Of a stretch of DNA of 64,000 nucleotides, positions 46,687-56,500 are shown in pieces. This DNA comes from CAYMSF01 sp964392985 (GTDB lineage: Bacteria > Verrucomicrobiota > Lentisphaeria > Victivallales > Victivallaceae). The notes below the pieces were generated by a model. It ran no database searches. It saw only the letters and a program-made list of their open reading frames with translations, and had not been told where the DNA came from. Location of the stretch: assembly GCA_964392985.1 (NCBI GenBank), contig CAYMSF010000002.1:1-64000 (forward strand), read 5' to 3'. The translations under genes and the position numbers were made by a program. Each line of letters begins with the position of its first letter. The stretch's first letter is position 1.

Positions 46687-46869
46687 GTCTATAGCGTTAT
46701 TTGTCATATCAATTTTGTTGCATCAATAATTTGTCATCTTCCAGCCATTAACCATTTTTCCATTATATCTATATGACCCCTTTGACCTATATGACCTATA
46801 ATTTCTTAAAGTGCATCACCAGAAATTTCCCAAAATTGCCAAAAAATTTAGGTTTTTTTTGCGAAACTA

Positions 46870-46898
46870 TTGACAATCATTTGTAAATCTGTTATAAT
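46870..46898 (+). promoter_or_regulatory. Perfect consensus sigma-70 promoter, prepilin-like gene 2
   Basis: TTGACA (46870-46875), 17-base spacer, TATAAT (46893-46898). Confidence 0.9.
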
Positions 46899-46966
46899 TA
46901 ACAGCAAATGAATTGTACATAGTTGTATGAAAATCTTTTACAAATATCACAATTGGGGGTTCTAAA

Positions 46967-47791
46967 ATGAAAGAAAGTCGCCGATTCGTAAATTTTACAT
47001 TAATCGAATTGCTGGTCGTGATCGCGATCATAGCGATCCTCGCATCCATGCTGTTGCCGGCGCTCAATAAAGCCAGAGAGGCGGCAAAAAGCATCAGTTG
47101 CAAAAACAATTTCAAACAACTTGGTCTGGCAATGCATAATTATATTTCCGGTAATAACGATTCCTTTGTTCCCGACAGTTATATTGGAGTTGCACCTTTT
47201 TGGCCGGCGGTATTATATCATGGCAGATATTTAACGAAAAAACAACTTACCTGTCCGGCGAGAATGCGGAGACTACCTAGTGGTGACGAGTATTACAAGC
47301 GTTTCTGGGAAAATACCAGTTCTGCGAGCACTAATCTCATAACTTCAACGGACTGGGGGTCATGTGATTACGGATATAATTTTATGTATCTGTCTCCAAT
47401 AGCGCCTGCAACCAGAGGGCAGCCGGCCGTCAAGTTGGCTCTCTGCCGTCAAGCATCCCGCACTGTGATGCTTGCGGAAACAGCCAGAGCAGGTCGCGTG
47501 GATGGAGATTTGAACCCGCTGGGTTACTTCAGAGTCAACAACTCTTATACTAACTCGGCAACCGGTCCGGTTATTTGGCCGGCACATCTTGGATATACTG
47601 AATGCAACGCCGTTTTCGTTGACGGTCATGTTGTCGGAGCTCGGGCAAATACCGGCGCCAAGGGTGAACAAGCGGCGATGCAGTTATTGAACAATCCCGG
47701 CAGTAAAATTTACGGTCCATATGTGGACAGAACCTCTTATCGCAACGACAATAGCTTGTGGGTTAGACATGACGGATTCTTTTATTATTAA
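46967..47791 (+). CDS. Prepilin-like protein 2
   Basis: 274 aa, with leader MKESRRFVN and pilin helix FTLIELLVVIAIIAILASMLLPALNKARE; Asn again precedes the Phe. The C-terminal H...DG motif is HLGYTECNAVFVDGHVV. It is very similar to gene 3 through the whole length (shared YHGRY..KKQLTCPAR, GDEYYKRFWENTSS, RTSYRNDNSLW and the FFYY end) and clearly a different subfamily from genes 1 and 4. It has its own promoter and a terminator-like hairpin, so it is probably monocistronic. The function is likely a pilus or secretion-apparatus-like surface component, inferred only from the helix. Confidence 0.9.
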   Translation: MKESRRFVNFTLIELLVVIAIIAILASMLLPALNKAREAAKSISCKNNFKQLGLAMHNYISGNNDSFVPDSYIGVAPFWPAVLYHGRYLTKKQLTCPARMRRLPSGDEYYKRFWENTSSASTNLITSTDWGSCDYGYNFMYLSPIAPATRGQPAVKLALCRQASRTVMLAETARAGRVDGDLNPLGYFRVNNSYTNSATGPVIWPAHLGYTECNAVFVDGHVVGARANTGAKGEQAAMQLLNNPGSKIYGPYVDRTSYRNDNSLWVRHDGFFYY

Positions 47792-47826
47792 TCAATAACA
47801 ACTACGCTAAAAAATTGTTTTAATAG

Positions 47827-47858
47827 CCTCCTGCAAAATAATTTGCCGGAGGTTTTTA
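47827..47858 (+). terminator. Terminator of prepilin-like gene 2
   Basis: Stem CCTCCTGCAA / TTGCCGGAGG with one mismatch, followed by TTTTT. Confidence 0.8.
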
Positions 47859-47879
47859 ATCTACCGTTTTATTGGTCAT

Positions 47880-48020
47880 GTCCGTTTTGTTTTATCAATA
47901 ATCTGTCATCTTTAAATGATGAATCACATCCTGTCAATATAATATAACAACATTCATTATTCTGCCCTTTTCCGTTTTAATTGATTTGTCGACATTCCAT
48001 ATTGTGGAAATGTTTTATTT
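47880..48020. repeat. Duplicated intergenic block, first copy
   Basis: About 140 bases nearly identical to 49040-49195. The longest visibly unbroken part is the stretch from ATGTCATCTT/CTGTCATCTT through the CATTCATTATTCTG segment. It was copied together with the prepilin-like gene. Confidence 0.85.
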
Positions 48021-48036
48021 TTTTTGGTAAAAACCA

Positions 48037-48065
48037 TTGACAAATTTATGTGAATCCAGTATAAT
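48037..48065 (+). promoter_or_regulatory. Perfect consensus sigma-70 promoter, prepilin-like gene 3
   Basis: TTGACA (48037-48042), 17-base spacer, TATAAT (48060-48065). Confidence 0.9.
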
Positions 48066-48133
48066 AAGTAGTGTTAATTGTGTATAATTGTGTTTTTATG
48101 TTTTAACTATTAACGAAATTTGGGGTTCTGATA

Positions 48134-48958
48134 ATGAAAAAAAGTCGCAAGTCTTTAAATTTCACATTAATTGAATTGCTCGTCGTGATAGCAATCATAG
48201 CGATCCTCGCATCCATGTTACTGCCGGCGCTCAATAAAGCCAGAGAGTCGGCTAGAAGCATCAGTTGCAAAAACAATTTTAAACAACTCGGCCTGGCAAT
48301 GCATAATTATCTTTCGGGTAATAACGATTACTTTGTGCCAGATAGTTATATTGGAGTACCACCTTTGTGGCCGGCAGTATTATATCATGGCAGATATGTA
48401 ACGAAAAAACAGCTTACCTGTCCAGCGAGAACACGAAGACTTGCCAGCGGTGATGAGTATTACAAGCGGTTTTGGGAAAATACCAGTTCTCCAACTACTA
48501 ATGCCATAACTTCTACGGACTGGTCGTCATGTGATTACGGATACAATTTTCTGTTTCTGTCTCCTGTTGCTCCTGCTGTCAGGGGGCAGCCGGCCGTCAA
48601 GTTGTCACTCTGCCGTCAGGCGTCCCGCACTGTAATGTTTGCGGAAACAGCCAGAGCAGGTCGCGAGGATGGAAACTTGAATCCGCTTGGGTACCACAGA
48701 GTCAACAACTATTACACTAACTCGGCAGGTGGCCCGATTGTTTGGCCGGCACATCTGGGATATACCGAATGCAACGCCGTTTTCGTTGACGGTCATGTTG
48801 TTGGAGCGCGAGCAAATGGTGGCGCCAAGGGTGAACAAGCGGCGATGCAGTTATTGAACAATCCCGGCAGTAAAATTTATGGTCCTTGGGTTGACAGAAC
48901 TTCCTATCGCAATGACAATAGTTTATGGATAAGGCATGACGGATTCTTCTATTATTAA
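48134..48958 (+). CDS. Prepilin-like protein 3
   Basis: 274 aa, near-duplicate of gene 2 with scattered substitutions. Leader MKKSRKSLN, pilin helix FTLIELLVVIAIIAILASMLLPALNKARES, Cys pattern ISCKNN/LTCPAR/SSCDYGYNF, H...DG motif HLGYTECNAVFVDGHVV and the FFYY terminus are all kept. The reading frame is intact, so both copies are under selection or the duplication is recent. The leader ends GGGGTTCTGATA before the ATG instead of GGGGTTCTAAA. Confidence 0.9.
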   Translation: MKKSRKSLNFTLIELLVVIAIIAILASMLLPALNKARESARSISCKNNFKQLGLAMHNYLSGNNDYFVPDSYIGVPPLWPAVLYHGRYVTKKQLTCPARTRRLASGDEYYKRFWENTSSPTTNAITSTDWSSCDYGYNFLFLSPVAPAVRGQPAVKLSLCRQASRTVMFAETARAGREDGNLNPLGYHRVNNYYTNSAGGPIVWPAHLGYTECNAVFVDGHVVGARANGGAKGEQAAMQLLNNPGSKIYGPWVDRTSYRNDNSLWIRHDGFFYY

Positions 48959-48992
48959 TCAATAATAGCCACTCTCAAATATTGTTTTAATT

Positions 48993-49025
48993 GCCTCCTG
49001 CAAAATAAAGTTGCCGGAGGCTTTT
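48993..49025 (+). terminator. Terminator of prepilin-like gene 3
   Basis: Stem GCCTCCTGCAA / TTGCCGGAGGC (one mismatch), 7-base loop, four T residues. Confidence 0.85.
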
Positions 49026-49039
49026 AATCTACCGTTTTA

Positions 49040-49195
49040 TTTGGTCATGTCCATTTTTTTTTATCAATAATATGTCATCTTTAAATGATGAATCACATCC
49101 TGTCAATATAATATAACAACATTCATTATTCTGTCTTTTTCCGGTTTAATTGATTTGCCGATATTCCATATTGTGGAAATGTTTTGTTTTTTTTG
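49040..49195. repeat. Duplicated intergenic block, second copy
   Basis: Near-identical to 47880-48020, differing by a few substitutions and small T-run length changes. It lies upstream of gene 4, although gene 4 itself belongs to the other subfamily. Confidence 0.85.
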
Positions 49196-49205
49196 AATAA
49201 AACTA

Positions 49206-49234
49206 TTGACAAAGCAAAAAAAATCTGATATAAT
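49206..49234 (+). promoter_or_regulatory. Perfect consensus sigma-70 promoter, prepilin-like gene 4
   Basis: TTGACA (49206-49211), 17-base spacer, TATAAT (49229-49234). AAATCTGATATAAT is shared with promoter 1. Confidence 0.9.
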
Positions 49235-49301
49235 TGCTGTCGAATCGTTCATAATTGTATCTTGCAGATTTTAACCATTGACTAACATTTGAGGTTCTAT
49301 A

Positions 49302-50132
49302 ATGAAACAAAGTCGCAAAGCCGTAAGTTTCACATTAATCGAATTGCTGGTCGTGATAGCGATCATCGCGATCCTAGCCGGAATGTTATTGCCGGCGCTG
49401 GCCAAAGCCAGAGAGGTGGCGAAAAGTTCCACTTGTAAAAATAATTTCAAACAACTTGGCTTGAGTATGCATCTGTATATTTCAAATTCCGCAGAATATC
49501 TGCCTTGTTCCAATGCTACTGATAGTGCAGGTAATATGCGATATTGGCCGGGAGTGTTTACCTATAACAAATACCTCACCAAAAAACAGTTGATTTGTCC
49601 ATCCCGTGACTATCGCGGTTTAGAGTATTATAAAGACTTCTGGAGTAACCCAAGTAAAAGTGTGACTCTTGCAGGGCAAACATCATCCGACTGGGGTAGC
49701 TGTAATTACGGTTACAATTTCATATATCTATCTTCTGACAGACCGTTAGGGCCGTTCAAGCTTTCTTTGTGTCGCCAGGCTTCACGCACTGTTGCCTTTG
49801 CTGAATCTGCCACTGCCACTCGTACCGCAGATCTCATGAATCCGGGTGGTTACTACCGGATTAATAACTCCTATACGGCTCCAACTACTGGTCCGATTGC
49901 CATGCCGTCACACTTGAACAATACGGAGTGCAATGCAGTTTTCGTTGATGGTCATGTGGTTGCGGCGCGTGCCAGCGGTGGCGCTAAAGGTGAAGCGGCG
50001 GCGAGTCAGCTCTTGAATAATCCCGGCAGTCCGATTTATGGTCCGTCTGTAAGTGCTGTTAAAAATGACAGTAGCATGTGGGTCAGACATGACGGCATCT
50101 TCTATGTTAACAGCACCACTATCCTGCCGTAA
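49302..50132 (+). CDS. Prepilin-like protein 4
   Basis: 276 aa, sister of gene 1: leader MKQSRKAVS (Ser before the Phe), pilin helix FTLIELLVVIAIIAILAGMLLPALAKARE, WPGVFTYNKYLTKKQLICPSRDYRGLEYYKDFW, SSDRPLGPFKLSLCRQASRTVAFAE and the NSTTILP end. The H...DG motif is HLNNTECNAVFVDGHVV. A terminator follows, so the three glycosidase genes downstream are not simply read through from this strong promoter. Confidence 0.9.
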   Translation: MKQSRKAVSFTLIELLVVIAIIAILAGMLLPALAKAREVAKSSTCKNNFKQLGLSMHLYISNSAEYLPCSNATDSAGNMRYWPGVFTYNKYLTKKQLICPSRDYRGLEYYKDFWSNPSKSVTLAGQTSSDWGSCNYGYNFIYLSSDRPLGPFKLSLCRQASRTVAFAESATATRTADLMNPGGYYRINNSYTAPTTGPIAMPSHLNNTECNAVFVDGHVVAARASGGAKGEAAASQLLNNPGSPIYGPSVSAVKNDSSMWVRHDGIFYVNSTTILP

Positions 50133-50157
50133 GTTCAGTTACCGGTTTGTATTTGAA

Positions 50158-50190
50158 AGCCTTTTGCAATATATTGTTGTAAAGGGCTTT
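50158..50190 (+). terminator. Terminator of prepilin-like gene 4
   Basis: A 12-bp stem (AGCCTTTTGCAA / TTGTAAAGGGCT, two G-U pairs) with 7-base loop; only a short TT-G-TT tract follows, so it may leak into the glycosidase genes. Confidence 0.6.
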
Positions 50191-50233
50191 GTTGCATAAT
50201 AATCGTGTTTATATCAACCCGGAGATTCTATCT

Positions 50234-53200
50234 ATGTTGAAACAATGGTGGATGTTTTTTGCCGTGTTGCTAATGTCTGCCACTTTGAACGCACTTTCAA
50301 TTACCGGGATGGTGCCGGATACTGCCGCTAAAGGGGAATATTTTGCTCCTGGAATTATTAATCCGGCGGAAGGAACGATTGAACTCACCGCCTTGCCAAA
50401 CCGCCCCGGCTCAGAATTTCAGAATGAATGGTTTTTCGCTTTCAGCATGACTCCCGGGCAACCCATTAAAGCTAACAATCTGCTTGGACTCTATACTCCT
50501 GCCGGTGAAGGAGGAACCATCGGTTTTGCCGCGATCGCCCGTTGTGGCGATAAAAGCTATTCCGCGGTAAATAAAAGTAAAGAATTTCTCAAGCCGGGAG
50601 TTCCGGTGAATCTTGCATTGAGCTGGGGCAAAGCCGGCTTGATAATTTATGTTGACGGCAAGCTCTATGCCAAAGGATCGTTCCCGAAAAATGATGTGCT
50701 TAAACCGATGCCGGCGTTATTCAAAATCGGCGTTAATACCCCTTTTAACATTCAGGCGGCGAAAATAACTGCCCGGCAATTGCCTCCGGAAAGTTTGACT
50801 GCCGACCCGGCAAAAGGTTTCGCGCCTGCGGTTGATACCTCATTTTTGTGGAAAAAGGGTAACGCTGCAGAATATTTAATTACTGATTACAGCCGGAAAG
50901 TCAGCCCGGTGTTGATGCCGTTGTGGCAACTTGCCGGTGCCATGTCGCCGGCTGGAGAAAAAGCTGCGATTGTCTTTGCCGGACTTAATCTCGGCTCCAC
51001 TCCGGCGGCATACAAGGTCAGCATTACCGCCACGACGTTTGAAGGCGCTACTGCCGGAACTGTTATTCAAGAGGTAGTAATTGCTCCAGCGGCGAAATTC
51101 GCGGAACAAAAGGTGGCATTGCCGGTAAAATCAACCGGATTCTATAATTTAAGTATTACGGTTACCGGTCCAGACGGTAACAATACTACCTGGAAAAGTA
51201 CCTATATGATTTATCCGGCTGATGATTTGAAGATCAAAGACGGCAAATTTGCCGAATATATGGGTCATGATACTCTGGAACAGGCAGAAGTTATGGCGAA
51301 AATCGGCATTCGCTGGGGACGTTCCTGGAACGACGGCACTAATTATTTCCTCTGGTTTAACGTTGAGCCGCAGCCGGGCGTATTTGATTGGAGCCGCACC
51401 GATAAAGCACTGGACAAAGCGGAAAAAAATGGTGTAAAGGTACTCGGCGTGCTGGGTTATCCGCCATTATGGGCGGCGGAAAATCCGAATTACGAAAAAG
51501 TTCCCCACCCGCAAGCCCATATGTCAGGACGATGGAAACCGCGTAGCGTGGAGGAGTGGAATAATTATGTCTATCAGACCGTATCCCGCTACAAAGGCAG
51601 GGTAAAATACTGGGAAATTTACAACGAAGTGGATTTTCATCCGCCAGGTCTGCCGGCAACATTTTCCGGTTCAACTCAGGACTATTTTGAACTGCTCAAA
51701 GGCGCCTGGACCGCGGCGAAAAAAGCGGATCCGGAATGCAAGATACTGATCAGTGGTTTTTCCACGATTTCGGCTTGTGATGTGAATATGCCCTATGATT
51801 TGTTGAAGATGGGCGCGGCGAAGTACATTGATATTTTTAATTTGCATTCATATCAGGGTGTTGTTGGCGTTGACAAGTTGCGGCAGGCGGTGAATGCCGT
51901 CGCTCCCGGAATGCCGTTCTGGCAGACCGAGCAGTCCTGGTTTCAAATTTCCGATCCGGGCAAACAATGTGAATTGACCGCTGCTATCCAGTTCTGGTTT
52001 GTCGAAAAGAAGTTTGACAAATATTTCAATTTCAGCACTGCCACTTTCACGAATATTCATACCCGTTCGCCGGACGCATTGCTGCAAATTCTGGCGGTCG
52101 TACAGAATAATCTCCGGAAGAGTGATGAGTTTGTTAGCCTTCTGCCTGATGCGGCGGTACGGGATTTTGATATTAAACACAGTTTTAAACGTACTGACGG
52201 CAATTATTTTACCGCCATTGGTAAAGTTGATGCCCAAACGGCGTTTCGCCTTTCCGGCGATATTATCCAGGCTGAAGACATGTTCGGGCGAGAACTGAAA
52301 ATTACTCGTGATGGCGCCGTCTTAGCGATGCCGTCAACGGCGATTGCCTATCTTGTCAGCACAACTCCAATACGGGTGATAGAGGCAAAAAGCCAGATCA
52401 AGTCGCCGTGCTTGAATCCGGGCTTTGAAGATATTTCCGGTGATACCACCGGTGGATTGAAAAGTGTTTCAGCCACCAACTGGGTATTGCGCACGAAAGA
52501 TTATGATAAAGGAGGAGAAATCATCCTGGACGAACGTGCGCGTACTGGAAAATATGCCCTGAAGATTTCCGCCTCCGGGGAGGGACGGGTCTATACATTT
52601 TTTGAAACGCTCGGGTTGGCGCCGGGAAAATATAATTTTTCTTTATGGCTGAAAAGCGCGAATGACAAACCGGCAACGGCATATTGTTCGATGTTCAACA
52701 CGCGGGCAAAAGAGTTAAAGACCATTAAGTTTACTAACATTTCTCCAGAGAAATATACTAAATATACCGCGGAGTTTGAAATCAAAAAACGTCCCGAGGG
52801 CAATGTTATGTTTATTATCGGTACCGGACTGGACAAGGAACAATGTTCAATACTATGTGATGATGTTGAGCTGAAGAAACAACCATTACTGCGACCTGAA
52901 TCAACACAAAACATTAATACTGACAATCCGGGCGGATTGTTGAATCCTAAATCAGGCAAGCGGGAAATCAATTTGCAGAATATGATTTCCCGGATCGGCG
53001 GAACGCAGAATATTGATGGCGTTAATGTAGAAGTCAGTCGTAAACCTGTCATCTTGTCCGGTAGCAATGAATGGAGCGGAATTACAGGAAAGACATTCCG
53101 TCTTTCTCTCTCCGGTTATTTTACCCGGATAGCTTTTCTCGTCGGCGCCATGTATGTTCCGGAAAAAGAAAATTTGCTGGGAAGTTTAAATATTGTTTTC

Positions 53201-53446
53201 CGTGATGGCACCAGTGAGGTTTTCAATCTGGAGAACAATAAAAATATTCGTGACTGGTGGATGGGTGATGTCAAAGGCAGGATCACCCCGAACTTAGTCT
53301 TTGTAAATGAAGCTTTAAGCGAATATGGTCTGTTCCTGCCGGTATGGAATAATCCATCGCCGGATAAAGAGATAACCGCGGTTGAATTTAAAGCCGGATT
53401 TGATGGACTGTTATGTCTGGTAGCAGTCGTTGCCGAAAAGAAATAG
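50234..53446 (+). CDS. Large secreted multi-domain glycosidase 1 (clan GH-A-like)
   Basis: 1070 aa from the ATG with GGAG 9 bases upstream (the longer frame from 50189 lacks a site). Domains: signal peptide (1-22); LamG/concanavalin-like jelly roll (about 30-185; VPVNLALSWGKAGLIIYVDGKLY); Ig-like beta domain (about 225-335); TIM barrel (about 340-670); a CBM-like jelly roll starting at CLNPGFED (about 725-885); and a C-terminal beta domain (about 890-1070). Likely acid/base Glu465 (WEIYNEVDF) and nucleophile Glu566 (FWQTEQSWF) are about 100 residues apart, as in GH39/GH5-type enzymes; the exact family and substrate are unknown. First of three tandem paralogues. Confidence 0.85.
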   Translation: MLKQWWMFFAVLLMSATLNALSITGMVPDTAAKGEYFAPGIINPAEGTIELTALPNRPGSEFQNEWFFAFSMTPGQPIKANNLLGLYTPAGEGGTIGFAAIARCGDKSYSAVNKSKEFLKPGVPVNLALSWGKAGLIIYVDGKLYAKGSFPKNDVLKPMPALFKIGVNTPFNIQAAKITARQLPPESLTADPAKGFAPAVDTSFLWKKGNAAEYLITDYSRKVSPVLMPLWQLAGAMSPAGEKAAIVFAGLNLGSTPAAYKVSITATTFEGATAGTVIQEVVIAPAAKFAEQKVALPVKSTGFYNLSITVTGPDGNNTTWKSTYMIYPADDLKIKDGKFAEYMGHDTLEQAEVMAKIGIRWGRSWNDGTNYFLWFNVEPQPGVFDWSRTDKALDKAEKNGVKVLGVLGYPPLWAAENPNYEKVPHPQAHMSGRWKPRSVEEWNNYVYQTVSRYKGRVKYWEIYNEVDFHPPGLPATFSGSTQDYFELLKGAWTAAKKADPECKILISGFSTISACDVNMPYDLLKMGAAKYIDIFNLHSYQGVVGVDKLRQAVNAVAPGMPFWQTEQSWFQISDPGKQCELTAAIQFWFVEKKFDKYFNFSTATFTNIHTRSPDALLQILAVVQNNLRKSDEFVSLLPDAAVRDFDIKHSFKRTDGNYFTAIGKVDAQTAFRLSGDIIQAEDMFGRELKITRDGAVLAMPSTAIAYLVSTTPIRVIEAKSQIKSPCLNPGFEDISGDTTGGLKSVSATNWVLRTKDYDKGGEIILDERARTGKYALKISASGEGRVYTFFETLGLAPGKYNFSLWLKSANDKPATAYCSMFNTRAKELKTIKFTNISPEKYTKYTAEFEIKKRPEGNVMFIIGTGLDKEQCSILCDDVELKKQPLLRPESTQNINTDNPGGLLNPKSGKREINLQNMISRIGGTQNIDGVNVEVSRKPVILSGSNEWSGITGKTFRLSLSGYFTRIAFLVGAMYVPEKENLLGSLNIVFRDGTSEVFNLENNKNIRDWWMGDVKGRITPNLVFVNEALSEYGLFLPVWNNPSPDKEITAVEFKAGFDGLLCLVAVVAEKK

Positions 53447-53511
53447 TATTTAATCTATGTCAAATTGTCTTGATTTTTATCAAATTATCATAACAAAAAA
53501 GGGCTTGAACG

Positions 53512-56500
53512 ATGAAGAAATTTTATGGACTGTTAGCCGTAGCAATGTTGTTTGTCACCATTACTGTTAATGCCGGTCCCATTTCCGGCACAGCGCCCGC
53601 GACCGCCGGAGAATCAGAATATTACTCTCCGGGCATTATCAATCCTGCGGAAGGCACCATTGAACTGACGGCATTACCGAGGCGAGCTGGTGCGGAGTTT
53701 CAGAATGAATATTTTTTCGCGTTTATGCTTGCTCCGGGACAACCACTCAAAGAGGGTAATAATACACTGTTGGGAATCTTTACCCCGGCTGGCGGTGGCG
53801 GGGTAAACAGTTTTTCCGCTGTGGCGCGTATCGGCAATAACAGATATTCCGCCGACAACAAGAATAAAGATTTTCTCCAGGCAGGAGTTCCGGTCAATAT
53901 CGCCTTGACCTGGGGACCTGCCGGTATGATGACTTATGTCAATGGCAAACTTTATGGCAAAGGTAATTTTCCTAAAGATGGCGTGCTAAGTCCGATGTCG
54001 GCATTATTCAAAATCGGAACCGATACACCGTTCAATATTCAGGCGGCAAGAATCTCAACGGTTCAGTTGCCCGCGTCAGGTTTGTCCGCCAATCCCGCCG
54101 ATAGTTTTAAGCCGGCTGATAAGACCGCATTCTTATGGAGTAAAGACAAAAAACCGGAATATTTTGTAACTGATTTCAGTCGTAAAGCCGGTTCGTTGTT
54201 GATGCCAGTGTGGAGTTATGCCGACTCTATGTCACCGGTGGGGGAGAATGCCGCGATTACATTGGCAGGATTGAATCTTTCCTCAACTCATGCGGCTTAC
54301 AAGGTCAGCATAACCGCGACAACATTCGAAGGTGCGGTCGCGGGAACTGTTAATGAGGCGATAGCATTACCGCCGGCAGGGAAGTTTTTCGACTCGCGGG
54401 TTGCATTGCCAGTACAGTCGGTAGGATTCTACAATCTGAATATCACGATTACCGGTCCGGACGGGGTGGATAAAAAATGGAAAAGCACTTACATGATTTA
54501 CCCCGCCAATGAGACTAATGTTAAAGATGGAAAATTTGCCGGTTACATGGGGCATCATTTGAGCGACAGTTTGGAAATTGCAAAAGAACTCGGTATCCAC
54601 TGGAACCGGGACTGGCGTTTCCTCTGGTTTAACGTTGAACCAAAACAAGGCGTCTTTGATTGGACTCTTACCGATGCCGCGGTTGCCGAGTCGGAAAAAA
54701 ACGGCGTGAACATTCTTGCCATTCTGGCTAATCCGCCAGCATGGGCGGCAGAAGATCCGAAATATAAAACTGTACAGCATGACCTCGCTTATATGCCGGC
54801 GCGCTGGAAACCGCGCAGTGTTGAGGAATGGAGCAACTATGTCTATCAGACCGTATCCCGTTATAAAGGCAAGGTAAAATGCTGGGAAGTCTGGAATGAA
54901 GTGGATTTTCACCCCCCGGGTGCGCCCGCATCTTTTTCCGGCTCGACCAAAGATTATTTTGAACTGGTTAAAGCCGTATGGACAGCAGCGAAAAAAGCCG
55001 ACCCGGAATGCAAAGTATTAATCAGCGGATTCAGTTTGATGTCCGCGTGCGACGTGAACATGCCCTATGACCTGATAAAAATGGGCGTGACCGATTATAT
55101 TGACTATTTTAATATGCATGCGTATCAGGGTGTATTGGGTGTCGACAAGTTGAAGCAGGCAGTTAATGCGAAGGCGCCGGGCATGCCGTTCTGGCAGACG
55201 GAACAGGCGTGGTTTCAGATTAGTGACCCGCGCAAACAGTGTGAATTAACCGCCGCCATTCAATTATGGTTTGTCGAAAAAGGATTTGACAAATTCATTA
55301 ATTTTAATCTTGGTTTTACGAACCGTTTTACCCTCTCGCCCGAAGTTGCTCTACAGACTTTGGCGGTGATTCAGAATCAGCTGCGCAAATGCGATGAGTT
55401 TAAAGGTGTGCTGCCGGATGGCGCTGTGCGTGAATTTGACCTTAAGCACAGTTTTAAACGCACTGACGGCAGTTACTTTACTGCTATCGGTAAAATTGAT
55501 GCCAGGACGACTTTGAAACTGTCCGGTGACATCCTCAGTGCGCAAGATATGCTCGGACGCGAACTTAAAGTTACTCGCGACGGCGATACCGCTAAGTTGC
55601 CGCCGACGGCGATTGCCTATATCGTCAGCAAAACTCCGTTAAAGGTGCTTGAAGCCAAAAGCCAGATTAAATCACCGTGCTTGAATCCCGGTTTTGAAGA
55701 TTTCACCGGGGACACCATGGGCGGTTTAAAAGGTTGTATTCCAAACAACTGGGTATTTCGTGAAAAAACCTATGATAAAGGTGGAGAAATCATCCTGGAT
55801 GAACGCGCTCGCTCCGGCAAGTATGCACTGAAGATTTCCGCCTCCGGTCAAGGAAGGGTTTACGCATTTTTTGAAACACTCGGTCTGGCATCCGGCAAAT
55901 ACACCCTCTCTGCCTGGCTGAAAAGCGCGAACGGCAAACCGGCTGTAGCCTATTTCTCGATGTTTGATGTTGTCGGCAAAGATGTTCAGACGAAGAAAAT
56001 TGCAACCGTCTCCGACTCTGTTTATACCCGCTATACTGCGGAGTTTGAACTGAAAAAACGCCCGGAAGGTCCGGTTATGTTTATTGTCGGCACTGGTATG
56101 GACAAAGAGCAGAGCTCAATCCTCTGTGATGATGTGGAACTGATAAAGCAACCGCTGTTGCGCCCGGATGCAATTGAAAATATTAAAATCGACCACCAGC
56201 GCAGCGAACATAAATTTAAGTCCGGCGATAAAGTCATTGATCTGGACGCGATGATTTCACGGGTTGGCGGGGCGCAGAATATTGACGGCATTTCGTTAGA
56301 GATAAGCCGTAACCCGGTTGTCCTCTCCAACAGCAGTGAATGGAGTGGTATCACCGCTAGAACATTCCGCAAACTTATTTCCGGTTCATTTACTAAAATA
56401 GCTTTTCTGGTCTGTTCCATGTATGTACCGGCAAAAGAAAATTCACTGCAGGGCACAATAATCATCAGTTATATTGACGGCAGTTCTGAAACCTTTAAAC

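Larger units (their letters stand above)
46585..46966. other. Intergenic region between prepilin-like genes 1 and 2
   Basis: It holds a terminator (46653-46686), a consensus promoter (46870-46898) and a 68-base leader. Between them are AT-rich sequences with TTTGTCAT and TATGACC repeats, and no gene. Confidence 0.6.
47792..48133. other. Intergenic region between prepilin-like genes 2 and 3
   Basis: Terminator, promoter and leader, with a middle part (about 47880-48020) nearly identical to 49040-49195. No gene. Confidence 0.6.
48959..49301. other. Intergenic region between prepilin-like genes 3 and 4
   Basis: Terminator, duplicated block, promoter and 67-base leader; no gene. Confidence 0.6.

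Noticed and set aside
45668..49301. Repeats around the prepilin-like genes considered as a CRISPR array or mobile element
   Set aside because: Repeats are long, gene-sized units with promoters and terminators; no short regular repeat-spacer pattern, no inverted ends and no transposase.
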